A stretch of DNA of 64,000 nt, taken from contig NC_091112.1 of assembly GCF_024713975.1 (NCBI RefSeq), forward strand, positions 6,138,501-6,202,500, read 5' to 3'. Every line of letters begins with the position of its first letter. The first letter of the stretch is position 1. The notes beneath the pieces were generated by a model. It saw only the letters and a program-made list of their open reading frames with translations. It was not told where the DNA came from and did no database searches. This document shows positions 60,702 to 64,000 of the stretch, piece after piece. Made by a program: the position numbers and the translations under genes. Source of the stretch: Paralichthys olivaceus. Its lineage: Eukaryota > Chordata > Actinopteri > Pleuronectiformes > Paralichthyidae.

Positions 60702-60775
60702 ACCATCATCATCATCATCATCATCATCATTATTATTATTATAGTTATTATAGTTATTCTTATTATTTAGTTTTT
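60702..60775. repeat. (ATC)n/(ATT)n microsatellite
   Basis: About ten ATC units pass into ATT units and then degenerate TTATTATAG. It lies just upstream of the scamp3 promoter. Confidence 0.95.
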
Positions 60776-62638
60776 TCATTCATATATATTTTATTTCAGT
60801 TTATTTTATTTTACTACTAATTTTATTATTTATTCGATTGACATTTTTTTTAGTATCATTTTCTCTTTGTTATTATGAGTCATCAGTTTTAAAATGAATT
60901 AAATAATATAAAGTCTTGATTCATTTGTGTAAGCGTGTTTCTTTAGGGGAAGAAATAAAACAGACTACGTGTGTCCAGCACTTAAATTGATAGAATACCT
61001 ATTGAAATATAGCTTTGTATAAAGTCATTTCTAAATCAATTGGTATAGATAACAAATAAAATAAATCAACAAATTAATCCATGGGTACATGGGTTTCTTG
61101 CTGTTATGATTATGCTGGAGCTCAAATAACTTCAAATCATCCTCTTTGGGTAAGCAACAGTGATTCCCTTTTGGTTTTGTCATTTTCTTTTATCCTGTTT
61201 TTAAAAGAAATTCCCTCCTCCTCCAGTAGATGTCCCTCTTGTGCATTGAGGTAATATTTCTTTCTCCTGGGCTCGAACAGATCAGGACAGATGTGTAATT
61301 AAAACTGTGAGGTAGCTCAAAGCAAAATAAATATTTATCCACTTTAAAATCATATTTCATTACATCCACATACTTTAACATGACTGTCTATCAATCTAGT
61401 TGTAATCATAATCCACGATCCACAATCATGATCCACGATTCACCATCACAGTCACGATTCGAGGCAACAACAGTGCAATAGAATCACAACTGTCAACATT
61501 CATTTTCATTTGTGCAGGAAAGACAATACAATTAGACAATATTCACTTCAGGTGACTTTTTTTATGAGCAACTTGAAGAAACTCCAGATGAATCATACAT
61601 CATGCATGTACAGTCTTTCCTTGTGCCTCTCATATGTATGACCCTGCAGCAGCAGGAAGGATTACACGTTCAGCTCCACTAATGTATACACATTTCATGG
61701 CCTAATGCCCGTGTACAATCCAGCCTGGTCTCCTTTCATTCTCATACAAGTCACATGGATGAGGGCAGTCACATGATTTCAATTTAAACACTCTGGACAG
61801 TGTCTCTCACGCACACGGACCCGTTCATACACATACTGTAAATCCCTGTTATCCATACTTATGGATTCTCTAAAAAAAATTATACATATGCAAACTGGAT
61901 ATTACAGAAAGTATTGTATGTATCAGTGGATTAAGTAGCTTTGATTTTTTTTTAATCCAGTCCAAGTGACCAGTGTTTTTTTAATGGCTGCACCATTTCC
62001 TAAAATAGAAAAGTTCTGGATGTTTTTCAAATTCCAGAATTCAACTTGACATATTTCGCATCGCTGGAAATATTTGGCTCTCCACAAGACTTCAATTTAA
62101 AGTCCTGCTGGTTTGTCTCCTCAGCATGAGCTTGTACTGACTGTCCACAAGTGGAGCGGTGAGGCCGAGCGAGACGACTCTGATTTAGTGGAACAGGAAA
62201 AAGGAAAACAGTTTATGTCTCTGAAAGGATCTTCTCTAATTTAAAGTATTCATCTGTTATTCAAACTGCTCAGAGTTCATACAGTTGTGATTGAGCTCTT
62301 CATGATGAAAATCACAAAATCATTTGATGAAGTCTTTTTTCAAAAGGACTCGATAAGTATTCACTTGTTCTTGATAATGTGCAAGAAAATGCATTAAGAT
62401 AAAACAGCAAAAAATGATGTGCAAAGAGTATTTAGTACAGTCTTCGCATCTTTTCCCTGCAAAACACTTAAACACACAGTGTTTAAAGTGAATCTAAAAC
62501 TTTAAGTTGTTGACATTGAAGTGGTGGAAGTAATTCATTTGAGGACAGTCATGGCTGACGGATGTGGCGTGGACAGCAAAGAATTAGCGGCCATTTTAAC
62601 AGTCTTAACAGATCTAATAATTATCGATGAAGGCTCTT
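60776..62638. other. non-coding region, possible 3' UTR of an upstream minus-strand gene
   Basis: Several AATAAA hexamers on the minus strand lie in TTTATT-rich DNA at 60790-60840. A small tandem motif (ATCCACGAT/ATCATGATCC) is at about 61405-61460. If the exon at 62639 is real, this may be its 3' UTR. Otherwise I see nothing. Confidence 0.35.
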
Positions 62639-62863
62639 CTAGTTTGGCTGCAGCAGCTGATCAGCACTCATGTCGTCTGCCAGGACCTGCTCACAGGCCT
62701 CGTCTGTGACCGACTCCTGTGACTCATCAGTTCCTCTAAAGGGCCCTGTCACGATTGGTCCAGATGGCCCAGATTCAAACGCAGGAGTTGGGTTCCTCCC
62801 CGTCCCAAAACCACAGCATTCCTCAGCCAATCGAGCAACGCAAGTGCTCCATGACATCACTGC
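62639..62863 (-). CDS. possible last coding exon of an unidentified gene
   Basis: An acceptor-like TTCATTCCTCAG precedes 62863. An open frame of 74 codons follows, ending at TAG 62641-62639. The translation (for example WSTCVARLAEECCGFGTGRN, then an acidic tail ACEQVLADDMSADQLLQPN) has a plausible C-terminal composition, but I do not recognise it. It could start at the internal Met or be a chance frame. The strand agrees with all other genes. In human, SCAMP3 neighbours are CLK2 and FAM189B; the remembered C-termini of both do not match. No other exon of the gene is visible to the right within the window. Confidence 0.3.
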   Translation of the reverse strand, partial: AVMSWSTCVARLAEECCGFGTGRNPTPAFESGPSGPIVTGPFRGTDESQESVTDEACEQVLADDMSADQLLQPN

Positions 62864-64000
62864 CTGAGGAATGAACTGGCATCACAGTTGAGTGTGGAAA
62901 GTGACCCGGCTAACAAGGAGGGACTGAGTGGTTTAGACAGTTTCTAACAAGCACAAGTCAAAGGGGTCATTTAGACAGAATCAGGCATCTTGTGTGTTCG
63001 TGTTTGTGTGTGTGTGTGCAATGACTGAATTTTCTCATTGTGCAAATAGCGAGGAACTTTCCGTGCCCTCCAGAGTGTCATAAAAAGCCTCTGTGGTTCC
63101 GATGGGCGCTTACACAATGAATTGGGTTTCACTGTGACCGCTGAAAAAACATACATACATGTACTTTCTGCCTGTGAGACATGAAAGCATGTACATGACG
63201 GTTGTGTAATCCACGCATACCTAGTCACACATAATCCTTTCACTCTCCTTCTTTCATGCTGACACAAACTGAAGATCAGTGGAGGAAAGAAACTATGTGG
63301 ATTTAATATAACGCAATTCACACTTCATCTCATTTTTTGTGTATTTCAGTTTACAGATTAAAATGTTACAGACAAAAACACCTACAATGAGATTATAGAA
63401 TATAATGCAATGTTTAAGATTAAACCAGGAGTTTCCAGACTCATGATCCCTCAGAGAAAAAAAAAACAGCGTCTGGTTTGGGCTCTTTGTCACATTTAGA
63501 TGTTTATGAGTTTATGTTTCACCAAATAGATTTCCCCTTATTGCTTTTCATATGGTTTCTGTTCTGAAGTCAAATTATCCAATAATTCACACAGCAAAGA
63601 TCAAGTAGTTTTGTGTCGTAGAACTTTTTTGTCTCAGTAATCATTTCATGCTGCCTCATGAATACACGGTATGAACAGAAGAGCTCTCAGAGAGCACGTA
63701 CCTCCGCCAAGTCCCCACATTAACATTAATTGCATTCTTATTTGGATCTGCACCAAATTGCACAAACATAAAAATCAGTCACCTTAATATGTCTGATTCA
63801 ATTATTATTTTTATTACAAAATGTTGAAAAATGCAACAAAGAGACACAAGACACTGATTACAACTTTCATCAGGAACTCGGAATCACTTTGGATGCATTC
63901 CGCTCTGCGTCTTCATTTTATCCAATCATTTATTCTGCTCAAGCCAAAAAATGTTAAGTTAAATATCCCTGAAAAAAAAAGTAAATTGTACATTGTAGTA
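62864..64000. other. right-edge non-coding region
   Basis: AT-rich sequence with a short (GT)n near 63003. I see no exon or repeat family. Confidence 0.5.

Noticed and set aside
60302-60820. Plus-strand open frame of 172 codons ending in poly-His/Tyr
   Set aside because: It covers the scamp3 CpG promoter and the ATC/ATT microsatellite; the His/Tyr run is the repeat.
1-64000. Search for CRISPR arrays, prokaryotic operons, toxin or defence systems, and endogenous viral genes
   Set aside because: No spaced direct-repeat array, operon-like clustering or viral protein signature was seen; the window is ordinary vertebrate DNA.

Overview
The window is vertebrate nuclear DNA, most likely from a percomorph teleost fish. 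Genes are split by GT-AG introns into short exons. The proteins are clear orthologues of vertebrate genes, and several interspersed repeats are ones I recognise from teleost genomes. I see no prokaryotic, organellar or viral gene. Seven protein-coding genes can be named, all on the minus strand in head-to-tail order. An eighth, unassigned terminal exon near the right edge is also minus.

Layout from left to right: 6-166, first coding exon of rprd2 (the gene leaves the window on the left); 3388-4957, ciart (five coding exons plus a non-coding first exon ending at 6674); 10024-11601, mrps21 (two exons); 12387-17240, lrrc71 (17 coding exons); 20364-41216, ash1l (25 coding exons, about 2950 residues, with a further non-coding first exon inferred near 45.4-45.6 kb); 48098-52969, rnf115 (nine exons, 296 residues); 54733-60244, scamp3 (nine exons, 343 residues); 62639-62863, a possible last exon of an unidentified gene. 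Exon boundaries were placed by hand from splice consensus, reading-frame continuity and remembered human homologues. The frames close exactly in ciart, mrps21, lrrc71, ash1l, rnf115 and scamp3.

The genes do not form one pathway. ash1l encodes a chromatin H3K36 methyltransferase with AT-hooks, AWS/SET/post-SET, bromodomain, PHD and BAH modules. ciart encodes a repressor of the circadian clock. rprd2 belongs to the RNA polymerase II CTD-binding family. mrps21 encodes a mitoribosomal small-subunit protein. lrrc71 encodes a leucine-rich-repeat protein, probably ciliary. rnf115 encodes an E3 ubiquitin ligase. scamp3 encodes a secretory carrier membrane protein. All human counterparts lie on chromosome 1q21-q23, so this is conserved synteny with internal rearrangement.

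The most interesting non-coding signals are regulatory. Nine canonical CACGTG E-boxes and two D-box-like sites lie in the 2 kb around and upstream of the ciart first exon. A near-perfect RFX X-box lies 67 bp upstream of the lrrc71 start codon. A GCTAAC/TTAGC word recurs close to the 5' end of six of the seven genes. I did not find a novel multi-gene system; the window looks like an ordinary gene-dense teleost region.
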